A stretch of DNA of 64,000 bases from Klebsiella grimontii (GTDB taxonomy: Bacteria; Pseudomonadota; Gammaproteobacteria; Enterobacterales; Enterobacteriaceae). Below, piece after piece: positions 8,831-18,348 of the stretch. The position numbers and the translations under genes are program-made. The DNA is taken from positions 1-64,000 of the forward strand of contig NZ_FZTC01000023.1 in the NCBI RefSeq assembly GCF_900200035.1. Direction: 5' to 3'. The number at the start of each line of letters is the position of its first letter. Within the stretch, counting starts at the first letter, position 1. Under the pieces are notes generated by a model. The model saw only the letters and a program-made list of their open reading frames with translations. It made no database searches and was not told where the DNA came from.

Positions 8831-9885
8831 CAGTGTGAAACTCCCAAAGTAATAGTGACGCCCTGTTCGCGCAGGGTTTCGCCCAACAGTTGCCCATGGC
8901 TCAGCAGCCAGGCCGCCGGGCCGGATACGCTCCCCACGCCGACGGTGTTTCTGACGAACGATGAAGCGGGAAAGTGATGCTCATGCTCGCGCAGCGCATC
9001 AGCGGTAAAGGTTTCAAACGGCACGCGGCAGCAGGAGGCCAGCTGAATCAGCCCCTGCTCGTGCTTCTTCAGCGTGACGCTGCCGATGGCTTTCAGCGCC
9101 AGCGGATCGAGGCGCTGCGCCTCAAGCTGGCGCGCCAGCAGCGTCGCTAACAGCGGGAATGGCGTATCGCGACGGCAGCCAATTCCGGCGACCACCCGCT
9201 GCGGTACCAGCTTCCAGTGCGGCACGGCGATCGCCGGCAGTTCGTTGCGCAGGGTGACGCAGACCAGCGCGTCCAGCTCAGGAAGCTGGTGCAAATCGGT
9301 CACGGTGATAAATCCACGCCGGTCGCAGCGGCTGACGTCTTCATCCAGCTCGTCGTCCCACCACAGGCCGACGCGCTGATGGCTGACCAACATCTGGTTG
9401 ACGGTTTTCACCGCCGCGCGGAAGTCGACCATTCGGGCATTAAGCTGGAACGCCAGGGTATCCAGCGCCGCCATCTCGTTGACGTCGGTGGCGGTGGTGA
9501 TCACCGGATCGGCGCCGAGCATCCCGGCCAGATAGCGGCTCAGGGCATTTGCGCCCCCCGCGTGGCCGGAAAGCAGGCTAATAACGTGCTGGCCGCGCTC
9601 GTCAATCACCACCACCGCCGGGTCGCTGAACTTGTCATTCACCAGCGGGGCCAGCACGCGTACCGCGATCCCGGTGGCGCCGATGAAGATCAGCGCCGAA
9701 TAGCTGCTGAAGGCCTCGCGCGCGGCGCTGGCAAAACCGTTTTCAAAGGGAAGAAACCCCTCCTCCAGCAGCTTCTCGCTGGTAAAACAGGTTAACGGCA
9801 GCATCGCCGCCAGCCGTTTCGCCAGCCGGACGCCGCCTGGGGTCAGGCAAAAAAGCGCGATTGATTCAGGCTTTACGGTATTCAT
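8830..9885 (-). CDS. cbiG: Cobalt-precorrin-5A hydrolase CbiG
   Basis: Opens the delta-lactone of cobalt-precorrin-5A and releases the two-carbon fragment as acetaldehyde. The 351-residue protein has an N-terminal CbiG domain with [15 protein letters not shown] and [13 protein letters not shown]. The C-terminal domain begins near [12 protein letters not shown]. The start lies 20 bases inside cbiF, a long overlap consistent with coupled translation. Confidence 0.95.
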   Translation of the reverse strand: MNTVKPESIALFCLTPGGVRLAKRLAAMLPLTCFTSEKLLEEGFLPFENGFASAAREAFSSYSALIFIGATGIAVRVLAPLVNDKFSDPAVVVIDERGQHVISLLSGHAGGANALSRYLAGMLGADPVITTATDVNEMAALDTLAFQLNARMVDFRAAVKTVNQMLVSHQRVGLWWDDELDEDVSRCDRRGFITVTDLHQLPELDALVCVTLRNELPAIAVPHWKLVPQRVVAGIGCRRDTPFPLLATLLARQLEAQRLDPLALKAIGSVTLKKHEQGLIQLASCCRVPFETFTADALREHEHHFPASSFVRNTVGVGSVSGPAAWLLSHGQLLGETLREQGVTITLGVSH

Positions 9886-10639
9886 GGCTAAAGTCCGCCG
9901 CGTAGAGTTTTGAGTAGTGATACTCAGAGCCCAGGAAATTCCCGACCAGAATGAGCGCCGTTTTGCGGATCCCCGCCTCGCGCACCTTGTCGCCGATATC
10001 CGCCAGGGTGCCGCGTACGGTCTGGCTTTCCGGCCAGGTCGCTTTATAGATCACCGCTACCGGCGTGGTTGCCGGGTAACCGCCTTCAATCAGGCGCTCC
10101 GCTACCCGATGAATACGCTGCACGGAGAGGTAAATCGCCATCGAGGTCTGGTGGCTGGCAAACGACTCAAGCTGCTCGCGCTCCGGCACCGGCGTACGCC
10201 CTTCGAGGCGGGTAATAATCAGGCTCTGGGAGACTTCCGGGACGGTGTATTCGACGCCCAGCTCCGCCGCGGCGCCCAGAAACGCGCTGACGCCCGGCAC
10301 CACCTGCCAGTCGATGCCGCGTTTAGTCAGCTCTTCGCCCTGCTCGCGTACCGAGCCGTACAGCGACACGTCTCCGGTCTGTAAACGCACCACCGTTTTC
10401 CCGGCGTTAACCCCGGCTTCCATCAGGTCGAGAATTTGCTCCAGATGCAGTTCGGCGCTGTCGTGGCACTCAGCGCCAGGCGGACAATACTCCAGCAGCT
10501 CGGTGTTTATCAGCGACCCGGCGTAGATCACCACCTGGGCCTGCTGGAGCAAGCGGTAGCCCTTGAGGGTAATCAGCTCACGGTCGCCCGGCCCTGCGCC
10601 AACGAACCACACACTACGGGGATCAAATGTCTCAGCCAT
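9866..10639 (-). CDS. cbiF: Cobalt-precorrin-4 C11-methyltransferase CbiF
   Basis: S-adenosylmethionine-dependent C11 methylase of the anaerobic corrin pathway. The start at 10639 ([19 protein letters not shown]) gives 257 residues, the Salmonella length. An upstream in-frame ATG inside cbiT adds 23 residues with no family similarity. The motifs [11 protein letters not shown] and [11 protein letters not shown] form the cofactor pocket. It overlaps cbiT by 8 bases. Confidence 0.96.
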   Translation of the reverse strand: MAETFDPRSVWFVGAGPGDRELITLKGYRLLQQAQVVIYAGSLINTELLEYCPPGAECHDSAELHLEQILDLMEAGVNAGKTVVRLQTGDVSLYGSVREQGEELTKRGIDWQVVPGVSAFLGAAAELGVEYTVPEVSQSLIITRLEGRTPVPEREQLESFASHQTSMAIYLSVQRIHRVAERLIEGGYPATTPVAVIYKATWPESQTVRGTLADIGDKVREAGIRKTALILVGNFLGSEYHYSKLYAADFSHEYRKA

Positions 10640-11201
10640 GGTTTTCTTCCTTCTGACAGGCGATAACAAAAACGGGATTATTCGGTTTGAAATAGTGGCC
10701 GCTGCCAAGCGTTGTCAGCGCTGAAACGTTCAGCTGCAGGCAATCAACCTGTTCGATTCCCTTCAGCCGCAGATAGTCGAGAGCGGCGTTCAGGTTCTCC
10801 TGGAGGATAAAGGTCATCACCAGACGACCGCCGGGGTAGAGCTGCTGCCACGACCAGTCAATGAGCGCGTCGAGGCGGCCGCCGCTGCCGCCCATAAAAA
10901 TGGCATCGGCGCGTTCGGTGATCACCATCGGCGCTTCGCCGGGCAGGATCTCAATGTTGCCGCAGGCGAAATGCTGGCGGTTTTCGTCCAGCAGCTGCAG
11001 GGCCGCGGGGTTGCGTTCGACCGCCGTCACCTGCAGCGAGGGATACTGCAGCGCCGCCTCAATTGACACGCTGCCGGTACCGGCGCCGATATCAATCAGG
11101 TGGCTTGCCCGGTGCAGTTCAAGTTTGGCCAGCGCCAGCGCGCGAACCGCCTCTTTGGTCATCGGCACCTTCTCGCCGCGCAGAAAAAGCTCATCTTTCA
11201 T
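10632..11201 (-). CDS. cbiT: Cobalt-precorrin-6B C15-methyltransferase (decarboxylating) CbiT
   Basis: Methylates C15 and removes the C12 acetate carboxylate as CO2. The 189-residue protein is a Rossmann-type methyltransferase with motif [17 protein letters not shown] near residues 36-51 and the segment FMGGSGG. It partners with the separate C5 methylase CbiE; the two activities are fused as CobL in aerobic producers. It overlaps cbiE by 11 bases. Confidence 0.95.
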   Translation of the reverse strand: MKDELFLRGEKVPMTKEAVRALALAKLELHRASHLIDIGAGTGSVSIEAALQYPSLQVTAVERNPAALQLLDENRQHFACGNIEILPGEAPMVITERADAIFMGGSGGRLDALIDWSWQQLYPGGRLVMTFILQENLNAALDYLRLKGIEQVDCLQLNVSALTTLGSGHYFKPNNPVFVIACQKEENHG

Positions 11202-11796
11202 CGAGGATCACCACCGCGTTCATCTCATATTCACCGTCGACCTCACTGACCGGTAGCCAGCGGATCCGCTCGTTATCCATCGCCAGATTTTCGCCAATCA
11301 CCATCCAGCGATACCCTTTTCCCCGCGCCGCCAGCTGGGCGGCGATTTCCCGCGGCCCGCAGCGCCCGTCGGTCACCATCGCCACCTTGCGCTGGCGCGC
11401 CAGCTCATCAAAACAGACGTCTCGCCCGTGGCTGCTGGTCAGCCAGATATCGTTCATATCGATACCGGCCTTCGCGCAGAGATACTGCACCGCGCTGATG
11501 CCGGGAATAATGCGCACGCGATCGATGCCAAAGTGGGCTATCAGCCGCGTACCGATGCCGTAAAAGAGCGGGTCGCCGGAGGCCAGCACCACCACCTTCT
11601 GCGCGTCACGCTCGCCGAGCCAGACCAGCAGTTCGGCGATATTGGCCCCCAGTGCAAACCGTTCGCCGTCAAACTCAGGGAACTGCTGCAGATGCCGCTT
11701 GCCGCCCACCAGCGCGTCCGCACTGGCGACCGCGTCCCGCGCCGCCGGCGTCATCAGATGCAGGCCCGACGGGCCCATGCCAACCACCGTTAACAT
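11191..11796 (-). CDS. cbiE: Cobalt-precorrin-7 C5-methyltransferase CbiE
   Basis: Tetrapyrrole methylase acting at C5. The 201-residue protein begins [16 protein letters not shown] and has [14 protein letters not shown], the conserved cofactor loop. It overlaps cbiD by 7 bases and cbiT by 11. Confidence 0.95.
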   Translation of the reverse strand: MLTVVGMGPSGLHLMTPAARDAVASADALVGGKRHLQQFPEFDGERFALGANIAELLVWLGERDAQKVVVLASGDPLFYGIGTRLIAHFGIDRVRIIPGISAVQYLCAKAGIDMNDIWLTSSHGRDVCFDELARQRKVAMVTDGRCGPREIAAQLAARGKGYRWMVIGENLAMDNERIRWLPVSEVDGEYEMNAVVILDER

Positions 11797-12929
11797 GACA
11801 TCTCCCGCGCAATCTCGGCGATCGGCCGATTGCTGCCGAGGACCTTGTTATCAAAGGAGAACATGATGGCGTCGCAGACGGGCGGCGCTTTGGTAAAGCG
11901 CAGCATCTGCATCACCCGCAGGCAGATGCGTTCGGCAAGATGGTGATAGATATGCTGAAAACCGTACGCGTCGATGTGCTCCATCGCCGCTTCGGTGGTA
12001 TCGCATTCGCTCACCAACTGCAAAAGCGCCAGCGGCGCGCCCAGCAGCGCCAGATGCGCGACCAGGGTTTCCATCCGCGCATCGGCGATATGGCTGTGGG
12101 TGTGGAAGATCCCGGCGGCGACTTTAATCAGCTTGCCAGGGTGGCCGATCAGCACAATCTGGCGGAACCCGAGGCGCACGGCCTCTTCAATCATGTAGCC
12201 GACGAAGTTGCTCATGGTGACCACCACCTGCGAATCGATGCCCATCTGCTCGCGGACGAAGCGCTCGCCGTGGTTGCCCGGCACCAGCACCACCCGCTCC
12301 AGCCCCGCCGCGCGCTTAATTTCCAGCTCCAGCGACAGCGAACGCTTCCAGCTCTCCTCCGACATCGGCGTCACGATACCGGTGGTACCGATAATCGAGA
12401 TGCCGCCCAGGATCCCGAGCCGCGAGTTATAGGTTTTCTGCGCCCGCGCCTCGCCCTCCGGGGCGAAAATCTCGACTTCGGCCCCGCGCGACGGGCCTAT
12501 CGCTTCGCGCACCGCCGACTCAATGGTATGGCGCGGAGTGCGGTTAATCGCCGGGCTGCCGATGGGCAGGCCGATGCCTTTGCGGGTGACCGTGCCGACG
12601 CCTTCGCTGCCGCGCAGGGTAATCTCGCCGGAATCGTCGAGCGTCACGCGGGCAAAAATCAGCATCCCGTGGGTGGCGTCAACATCGTCGCCGCCGTCTT
12701 TACGAATGGCGGCGATCGCCTGCTGCCCTTCGACGTGCGGCGACTCGACGTTAAGGCACAGGGTGACGCCGGAAGGGGTAACAATGGAGACCTGATGAAT
12801 CAGATGCTGGCGCATCACCATCAGCGCTGCGACCTTGGCTGCCGCCGTCGCGCAGGATCCGGTGGTATAGCCTTTGCGCAGCGCCTTGCCGTTATGCCAC
12901 ACCGGGGCGTCAAAGGATTGCTCGCTCAT
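11790..12929 (-). CDS. cbiD: Cobalt-precorrin-5B C1-methyltransferase CbiD
   Basis: C1 methylase of the anaerobic pathway, with a fold unlike the other corrin methylases. The 379-residue protein has the family N-terminal motif [18 protein letters not shown], a [15 protein letters not shown] segment and [15 protein letters not shown] later on. The start overlaps the cbiC stop by four bases (ATGA). Confidence 0.95.
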   Translation of the reverse strand: MSEQSFDAPVWHNGKALRKGYTTGSCATAAAKVAALMVMRQHLIHQVSIVTPSGVTLCLNVESPHVEGQQAIAAIRKDGGDDVDATHGMLIFARVTLDDSGEITLRGSEGVGTVTRKGIGLPIGSPAINRTPRHTIESAVREAIGPSRGAEVEIFAPEGEARAQKTYNSRLGILGGISIIGTTGIVTPMSEESWKRSLSLELEIKRAAGLERVVLVPGNHGERFVREQMGIDSQVVVTMSNFVGYMIEEAVRLGFRQIVLIGHPGKLIKVAAGIFHTHSHIADARMETLVAHLALLGAPLALLQLVSECDTTEAAMEHIDAYGFQHIYHHLAERICLRVMQMLRFTKAPPVCDAIMFSFDNKVLGSNRPIAEIAREMSC

Positions 12930-13558
12930 CGCGCCCCCTGTAAGTGGTACAAAATGGCGTTGACGATGGCGGCGGCGACGTTGCTGCCGCCTTTACGACC
13001 CAGCGCGGCGATACCCGGCAGGCCACTCTGCGTCAGGGCCTCTTTCGACTCCGCCGCGCCGACAAAACCGACCGGCACGCCAATCACGCCGTTGACCGCG
13101 ACGTCATGCTCCAGCAAACGAAACAGCGCGGTGGGCGCATTGCCGAAAACAAACACCTTCTCGCCCTCTTCGGCGACCGCGATATCGACCGCCGCCATCG
13201 AGCGGGTCATCCCCTGCGCCTTGGCCTCCGCCACCACCCGCGGATCGCTGATATAGCAGCGGCACTCGCCGCCGAATTTCGCCAGCAGGGTTTTATTGAT
13301 CCCGGAGAGCGCCATGGTGGTATCGGTATAAAGCGTGCAGGGCTGGCTCAGGGCGGCGCTCAAGCGCGGAAGAACGTCGGGCGAAAACCACAGAATATCC
13401 AGCCAGTCAAAATCGGCGGTGGTGTGGATCACCCGCTTGATAATGGCTTCGTGCAGCGGGCTGGCAAAGCGGTAGTCCGGGCGGGTCTGCGCAATAATGT
13501 CGCCAATAATGTCGAAGCTTTTCGCCTCAATCGCCTGCGGTTGCTGGATATAGTGCAT
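12926..13558 (-). CDS. cbiC: Cobalt-precorrin-8 methylmutase CbiC
   Basis: Moves the methyl group from C11 to C12 to give cobyrinic acid. The 210-residue protein has the conserved [11 protein letters not shown] segment holding the catalytic histidine (about residue 50). It also has [14 protein letters not shown] and the C-terminal [14 protein letters not shown]. It lies 10 bases after the cbiB stop-start junction with its own ATG. Confidence 0.96.
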   Translation of the reverse strand: MHYIQQPQAIEAKSFDIIGDIIAQTRPDYRFASPLHEAIIKRVIHTTADFDWLDILWFSPDVLPRLSAALSQPCTLYTDTTMALSGINKTLLAKFGGECRCYISDPRVVAEAKAQGMTRSMAAVDIAVAEEGEKVFVFGNAPTALFRLLEHDVAVNGVIGVPVGFVGAAESKEALTQSGLPGIAALGRKGGSNVAAAIVNAILYHLQGAR

Positions 13559-13568
13559 TCATTTGTCC

Positions 13569-14528
13569 TCAGGCTGCGCCGACCAGCCAGTACCGGACCG
13601 CCATAAACAGCGCCAGCGCCAGGGTCGAAGACACCCACATCAGTCGAATCGTTCGGGGAATATCGTCTACGGAAATATCGCGCGTCGCGTCGCCGATCCA
13701 CGGCTTCTCCACGCGCTGACCAAAATAATCGTTAGGGCCGCCAAGCCGGATGCCGAGCGCCCCGGCGACCGCCGCTTCCGACCAGCCGCAGTTCGGGCTG
13801 CTGTGGTTGTAGCGGTCGCGCCAGCCGATGCGCAGCGCGCGGCCGCCCGCTTCACCGCAGAGGAGAGCGGCGAGGCTAATAAGCAGCCAGCTCAGGCGCG
13901 CGGGGATAAAGTTGGCGACATCATCGAGGCGGGCGCTGACCATGCCGATCGCGCGATATTTTTCGTGCTTATAGCCAACCATCGAGTCCAGGGTATTGAC
14001 CGCTTTATAGGCCATCGCCAGCGGCGCGCCGCCCAGCAGCAGAAAGAAGAGCGGCGCGATAATGCCGTCGACGGTGTTCTCCGCCACCGTCTCCACCACC
14101 GCGCGGTTAATCTGCCGCGCTTCAAGCTGCGACGTATCGCGCCCGACAATCCAGGAGAGTTTGATACGGCTTTCAGCGAGATCGCCCGCGCGCAGCGGAT
14201 GCTCTACGTCCCGCGCCGACTGCGCCAGGCAGCGTCCGGCCAGCACGGTGAAAATCATCCATACTTCAACCAGCCAGCCAAGCCACGGATGGACCGCCTG
14301 CGCCAGGGTCAGCACGCCCCAGGAGACGCCCCACGTCAGCCCGACCACCACCAGCCACATCACCGCGCCGCCGAGGCGCAGGGCCACATCGCTGTGACAG
14401 TAGCGGCGCACGCCGCGCTGAACGGCGGCGATCAGGTTACCAATCCAGCGCACCGGGTGCGGCCAGCTCTGCGGATCGCCGATAATAAAATCAAGGAGCC
14501 AGGCAACGCCCCAGGCCAGCAGCGTCAT
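13569..14528 (-). CDS. cbiB: Adenosylcobinamide-phosphate synthase CbiB
   Basis: Inner-membrane protein that joins the aminopropanol phosphate linker to adenosylcobyric acid. The 319-residue protein has several hydrophobic helices and the conserved segments LDFIIGDPQSWPHPVRWIG, VETVAENTVDGIIAPLFF and NTLDSMVGYK. Its linker substrate would come from PduX plus CobD, both encoded at the far end of this locus. It overlaps cbiA by four bases. Confidence 0.96.
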   Translation of the reverse strand: MTLLAWGVAWLLDFIIGDPQSWPHPVRWIGNLIAAVQRGVRRYCHSDVALRLGGAVMWLVVVGLTWGVSWGVLTLAQAVHPWLGWLVEVWMIFTVLAGRCLAQSARDVEHPLRAGDLAESRIKLSWIVGRDTSQLEARQINRAVVETVAENTVDGIIAPLFFLLLGGAPLAMAYKAVNTLDSMVGYKHEKYRAIGMVSARLDDVANFIPARLSWLLISLAALLCGEAGGRALRIGWRDRYNHSSPNCGWSEAAVAGALGIRLGGPNDYFGQRVEKPWIGDATRDISVDDIPRTIRLMWVSSTLALALFMAVRYWLVGAA

Positions 14529-15904
14529 AGCGCGCTCCTTGCCGCAGCCAGCCAGTGGTTAAGCATCATGGGACGCTGCGCAAAGTGCAGGTGCAGATAG
14601 CTGGCGAACGTGTTGCCCACCTGCCAGCCGCCCGACCACTGCTGAAGGGTGATGCCGTCGCGGACTTTGCGGCAGGCCAGGACCGCCGGGGACTCGGGGG
14701 TAAAATCCGAGTAGTGAAACTCGTGCCCGCGCAGGGTTTCGCCGGGCGCCGCCAGCAGAGTTTGCCGCATCGCCCGCGCCTCGCAGTAGCCAAAGCGGGT
14801 CAGCCGTTTGCCCATTTTGCTATGGCCGGGAATAAGGTTGGCCATTGGATAGATCTCACCGCTGGCATCTTCAAGGGTGCTGCCGAGATACATCAGACCG
14901 CCGCATTCGGCGTAAATCGCCACGCCACGTCGGTGCGCCTCCTGCAGCTGCGCCAGCATCGGCGTATTGGCCGCCAGCGCGGCGGCGTGAATTTCCGGAT
15001 AGCCGCCGCCGAGCCAAATCATCTGGCACGGAGGAAGCTCGCTATCGTGCAGCGGGCTGAAGCGCACGATATTCACCCCGCAGCGCTCCAGCAGCGTGAG
15101 GTTATCCGGGTAGTAAAAGTTGAAGGCTTCGTCGTCGGCCAGCGCCAGCGTCAGGCCTGCGCCAGCATCAGAGCGCGGCAGCGGCGGCCACTCCCCGGCG
15201 GGTAATGAACTGAGCTGGCTGAGGGTAAGAAGTCTTTCAATATCCAGGGTTTGCGCCAGCATGTGGGCAAAATCGCGCCACGGCTGCTGGTTCACCAGCG
15301 ACTCGCGGGCGGTAACCAGCCCCAGATGGCGTTCGGGTAACGCCACCCCTTCCACTCGCGGTACGTAGCCGAGCACCGGCAGCCCGCAGTAGCGTTCAAT
15401 GGCGCCTTTGAGAAGCTGATAATGGGTTTCGCTGTTGACGCGATTGACGATAACGCCCGCGATGTTCAGGCTGGGGTCGAAGTGCTGAAATCCCATCACC
15501 GTGGCGGCGATAGAGGTGGAAACCGCTTTGCCATCCACTAGCAGAATAACCGGACAGCCGAGCTGTTTGGCCATCGCGGCGGTGCTGCAGTAGCCGGGGT
15601 CGGCGCCGAAGCCGTCATACAGCCCCATTACGCCTTCAATAACCGCGATATCCGCCCGCTGCATCCGTTCGCAAAACAGCGCGTTAAGCACCGGTTCCGG
15701 GAGCATAAAGCCGTCGAGGTTGCATGAAGCGACGCCGCTGACGGCGGTGTGCCAGCCGGTGTCGAGGTAGTCCGGGCCGACTTTGTACGGCTGCACCCGC
15801 ATGCCGCGCTGCTTCAACAGGCTGAGCAGGCCAAGCGTAACGGTGGTTTTACCACAACCGCTGCCGGTACCTGCGAGAATAAATGCGTGCTGCCTGGCTG
15901 CCAT
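14525..15904 (-). CDS. cbiA: Cobyrinic acid a,c-diamide synthase CbiA
   Basis: Glutamine-dependent amidation of the a and c carboxylates of cobyrinic acid. The 459-residue protein has an N-terminal ATPase domain with LAGTGSGCGKTTVT. The C-terminal amidotransferase domain carries YAECGGLMYLG, with the nucleophile Cys at about residue 334. I placed the start at ATG 15904 (MAARQHAF), preceded by a GGGG-type binding site. The frame continues 27 codons upstream into the leader RNA, without homology. It is the first gene of the cbi-cob operon. Confidence 0.96.
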   Translation of the reverse strand: MAARQHAFILAGTGSGCGKTTVTLGLLSLLKQRGMRVQPYKVGPDYLDTGWHTAVSGVASCNLDGFMLPEPVLNALFCERMQRADIAVIEGVMGLYDGFGADPGYCSTAAMAKQLGCPVILLVDGKAVSTSIAATVMGFQHFDPSLNIAGVIVNRVNSETHYQLLKGAIERYCGLPVLGYVPRVEGVALPERHLGLVTARESLVNQQPWRDFAHMLAQTLDIERLLTLSQLSSLPAGEWPPLPRSDAGAGLTLALADDEAFNFYYPDNLTLLERCGVNIVRFSPLHDSELPPCQMIWLGGGYPEIHAAALAANTPMLAQLQEAHRRGVAIYAECGGLMYLGSTLEDASGEIYPMANLIPGHSKMGKRLTRFGYCEARAMRQTLLAAPGETLRGHEFHYSDFTPESPAVLACRKVRDGITLQQWSGGWQVGNTFASYLHLHFAQRPMMLNHWLAAARSAL

Positions 15905-16002
15905 ACCCCGATCCTGTGCCGGGTGGTAGGGCTGCGTGCATTCCCAGTCTTTCGACTGTACGCATCTGAGCAACCCACTTCCCACCGAAGTTGTTGATTA
16001 TT
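15905..16002 (-). promoter_or_regulatory. Expression-platform hairpin region ahead of cbiA
   Basis: Between the riboswitch and the cbiA start the RNA can form a hairpin with a CAGTC-GAAA-GACTG tip. A longer stem is possible through TGCGT and ACGCA, and further with GGTTGC and GCAGCC. It ends close to the cbiA ribosome binding site (GGGG just before the ATG). No T run follows, so control of translation is more likely than termination, as described for the Salmonella cbi leader. The structure is inferred by eye. Confidence 0.55.
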
Positions 16003-16149
16003 ACCGACAGGCAGGTCTTCTGGCTTAGCGTCGTCCTCCCCCATCCTTCCCAATCCGGTAAGCGGATCAGTGGCTAAATATGGGTTCGTCAGCATCACAG
16101 CAGCGGGGGCTGCGGGGGATTCACACCCCCTTCCCTGGCGCCTGTCGGT
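16003..16149 (-). promoter_or_regulatory. Cobalamin riboswitch controlling the cbi-cob operon
   Basis: On the minus strand the B12 box AGCCAGAAGACCTGCC lies at 16025-16010. The aptamer core has GCCACTG and the GGGAAGG...GTGAATCCC segment. The outer stem P1 is a perfect 10-bp pairing of 16140-16149 with 16003-16012. Adenosylcobalamin binding should lower expression of the biosynthesis and cobalt-uptake genes. Confidence 0.92.
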
Positions 16150-16427
16150 TTAGTCCGTCGCGATTCGAGCGGGACTGCCCGGCTCGAATGCTTTCATGTA
16201 CATCTTACGGAAGCTGGATGACTCCCGTCGTTTGCAAAGGATGCTTCATTACGCCGATGGCGCTCTGAAAATCGTTTCAGGTATCACTCTATCCCATCAA
16301 ATAAATAAAAACTGGTGCAGCTTATCGCTCACTCATTATTATTTTGTTGCGCTATGACAATTTATTGCTCTGAATGAGATATTTTCATTTTATAATGAGC
16401 CAGATACGCGGACATATCAAAAATCGG
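16150..16427 (-). promoter_or_regulatory. Long 5' leader and promoter region of the cbi-cob operon
   Basis: This gene-free stretch holds the start of the cbi transcript. A hairpin with arms ATTCGAGC (16163-16170) and GCTCGAAT (16182-16189) precedes the riboswitch. Bases 16290-16440 are AT-rich, with a TATAAA on the minus strand near 16390 as a possible -10. An ATGACAATTTATTGC element occurs on the plus strand at 16354. The transcription start cannot be fixed by reading; PocR, Crp and ArcA act on the Salmonella counterpart. Confidence 0.5.
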
Positions 16428-16447
16428 CAATAACAAAATATTGTCAT
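16428..16447 (-). promoter_or_regulatory. Candidate operator, copy 1 (before the cbi leader)
   Basis: A 20-base element with a plus-strand core CAATAACAAAATATTG followed by TCAT, starting directly beyond the pocR stop codon. An element identical at 19 of 20 positions lies upstream of pduF at 18489-18508 in the same orientation. Both precede minus-strand transcription units that PocR is expected to control, so it may be a PocR site. That assignment is inference. Confidence 0.45.
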
Positions 16448-17359
16448 TTAAATTGACTCAGTTTGTGATCTGGCGTTAATTTGCTGGCGATAGGCCTGCG
16501 GAGTCACCTGATAAGCCTGGCGAAAAACTTTGCAAAAATAGCTGGTTTGCGAAAATCCTAAATTTCGCGCGATGCTGGCGATGCTCCAGTCGCTGTGGCA
16601 AAGCAGCTCTTTGGCGCTCACCATCCGCTGATGGTTCACCCACGCGTTAAAGCCGATTCCCTGATATTTTTTGAACAGCTTACTGAAATAGTAGGGGCTG
16701 AGATAAACGTGGGCGGCGACGTCTTCCAGGCGCAGCTCGTCGGATAAATGGGCGTCAATGTAGCGCAGCGCCTTCTTCATTTTACTGTCGTGAGGACTCA
16801 CCGCCCGGCTGGCGCGCGCGGGTTCAGGCTGCTGCGGATTGTCTTTAATCACTACAAAATTAAGCTGCTTTTTCAGGCAGTTCTCGACGATCAGCTTCAG
16901 TAAATCCGCGGAGGCAATCACTCTTGAGTAGTCCATCTCCGGCACGTCGCGGAACGCTTTAAGCAGCTCGGGGTCAGCCTGCCAGCGGTCGTCGACGTTG
17001 AGGATATCCACCAGCTCAACGTCATTGCTTAAGCGCACCTGGCCACAAAGCACGAAGCCCACAAGGTGTCCGGCGATAACCAGCGGAATGGAAAAATCGG
17101 TTAACCCGGCGTGGCAGCGGTAGATACAGAGCGCATCGGTTTTCGAGGCCTCGAGGCCGCCGCAGCGGTCGCTCATTCGGCAGCGGGTGCTGTGCTGGGG
17201 ATGCTGGCGCATCAGCTGGCAGAAAGGGGTGAAATTAAACAGTTCGGATATTTCATCACCGTGAATATTGACAACCACAACCGCCAGACTGGTGGCCTGC
17301 GCAAAATCCTGTGCGATTTTATTAATGAGTTCTGAGTTCAGTGTGCTCGCAGAAATCAT
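16448..17359 (-). CDS. pocR: Transcriptional activator PocR of the cob and pdu operons
   Basis: AraC-family activator that responds to 1,2-propanediol. The 303-residue protein has an N-terminal PocR sensory domain (about residues 1-170) with a cysteine cluster, including CRMSDRCGG and CIYRCHAG. A C-terminal double helix-turn-helix (about 195-295) has YLSPYYFSKLFKKYQG and FSQTSYFCKVFRQ. A GAGAGG binding site precedes the ATG. It lies between the two operons it is known to regulate in Salmonella, and downstream of pduF in the same orientation. Confidence 0.95.
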   Translation of the reverse strand: MISASTLNSELINKIAQDFAQATSLAVVVVNIHGDEISELFNFTPFCQLMRQHPQHSTRCRMSDRCGGLEASKTDALCIYRCHAGLTDFSIPLVIAGHLVGFVLCGQVRLSNDVELVDILNVDDRWQADPELLKAFRDVPEMDYSRVIASADLLKLIVENCLKKQLNFVVIKDNPQQPEPARASRAVSPHDSKMKKALRYIDAHLSDELRLEDVAAHVYLSPYYFSKLFKKYQGIGFNAWVNHQRMVSAKELLCHSDWSIASIARNLGFSQTSYFCKVFRQAYQVTPQAYRQQINARSQTESI

Positions 17360-17547
17360 GATAAAACCTCTCAGTTAATTTTTTGTTATAAATAAAACAT
17401 TTCTTTAATATTCACTTCCTTTCATCATCATTTACCGCCAACGATAAAAGAATATTACGATAGCAAAAGTCTCCCATCCGTGGGAGACGTTTTTGGCCAG
17501 TTCGTGATACCGGTTCATGAAATTTTTTAGCTATTTCAGCCGATACA
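17360..17547 (-). promoter_or_regulatory. pduF-pocR gap: AT-rich pocR promoter region
   Basis: The 188-base gap holds a strong hairpin (listed separately), an AT-rich segment next to pocR and the pocR ribosome binding site GAGAGG. An inverted repeat TTCGTGA-N7-TCATGAA lies near 17501-17521 in the pduF 3' region. In Salmonella pocR has its own weak promoters plus readthrough from pduF, and this layout is compatible with that. No unambiguous -35/-10 pair was found. Confidence 0.4.
17469..17488 (-). terminator. Hairpin after pduF: weak terminator or attenuator before pocR
   Basis: GTCTCCCA (17469-17476) pairs perfectly with TGGGAGAC (17481-17488) around a 4-base loop. On the minus strand it is followed by TTTT and then GC, a short T run. 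It may end most pduF transcripts while letting some continue into pocR. Confidence 0.6.
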
Positions 17548-18348
17548 TTAATCCTCTAATTTACAGGTATTACACGGTAAGTTATTCCCGATCAGATAAC
17601 GATAGATCGCCGCGCCGAGGCAGGCGCCGATCAGCGGCGCAATAATCGGTACGATAAAATACGGAATATCCCTTCCGCCGGTCATCGCGATATCGCCCCA
17701 GCCCGCCATCCAAGTAAACAGCTTCGGTCCAAAATCACGCGCCGGATTCATCGCGAAGCCGGTCAGCGGCCCGGTTGAGGCGCCAATCACCGCCACCAGC
17801 AGGCCGATCAGCAGCGGGGCCAGCGGCCCTTTCGGTACGCCGTTGCCGTCGTCGGTCAGCGCCATAATCATCCCCATCAGCATGGAGGTGATCACCACTT
17901 CAACCAGCGCCGCGTGCCAGATGCTCAGCGACGCCGCCGGGTAGGTGCTGAAAATACTCGCCAACTGCAGGCTCTCTACGCTGCCGCGAGCGATATGGTG
18001 GGCGGATTCAAACTCGGTAAACATAGTGCTGTACAGCACATAGGCCAGCACCGCGCCGCCAAAGGCGCCTGCGACCTGTGAAACGATATAGGGGAAAACT
18101 TTACGTCCGGGAAAGCAGGCAAATAGCCATAAAGCCACGGTCACCGCCGGGTTGAGATGGCCGCCGGATATTCCCGACGTCAGATAGACGGCAAGCGAGA
18201 TCCCCAGCCCCCAGATAATGCATATTTCCCATAGCCCGAGGCTCGCGCCCGCCACTTTCAACGCGCTCAGGCAGCCGATGCCGAAAAACAAAAATAGCCC
18301 GGTGCCCAGAAACTCGGCGGTACATTGCGCTTTTAACGAATCATTCAT
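17548..18348 (-). CDS. pduF: Propanediol diffusion facilitator PduF
   Basis: Aquaglyceroporin-family inner-membrane channel for entry of 1,2-propanediol. The 266-residue protein has hydrophobic segments and both pore motifs: NPA in GGHLNPAVTVALW (about residues 64-76) and in GFAMNPARDFGPK (about 195-207). The Asp after the second NPAR is typical of glycerol-facilitator types. It is transcribed toward pocR and away from pduA, as in Salmonella. Confidence 0.95.
   Translation of the reverse strand: MNDSLKAQCTAEFLGTGLFLFFGIGCLSALKVAGASLGLWEICIIWGLGISLAVYLTSGISGGHLNPAVTVALWLFACFPGRKVFPYIVSQVAGAFGGAVLAYVLYSTMFTEFESAHHIARGSVESLQLASIFSTYPAASLSIWHAALVEVVITSMLMGMIMALTDDGNGVPKGPLAPLLIGLLVAVIGASTGPLTGFAMNPARDFGPKLFTWMAGWGDIAMTGGRDIPYFIVPIIAPLIGACLGAAIYRYLIGNNLPCNTCKLED

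Noticed and set aside
16080-16268. Plus-strand frame over the riboswitch region
   Set aside because: It runs antisense to the cobalamin riboswitch and leader, and its composition is explained by that RNA. No protein family is recognisable.
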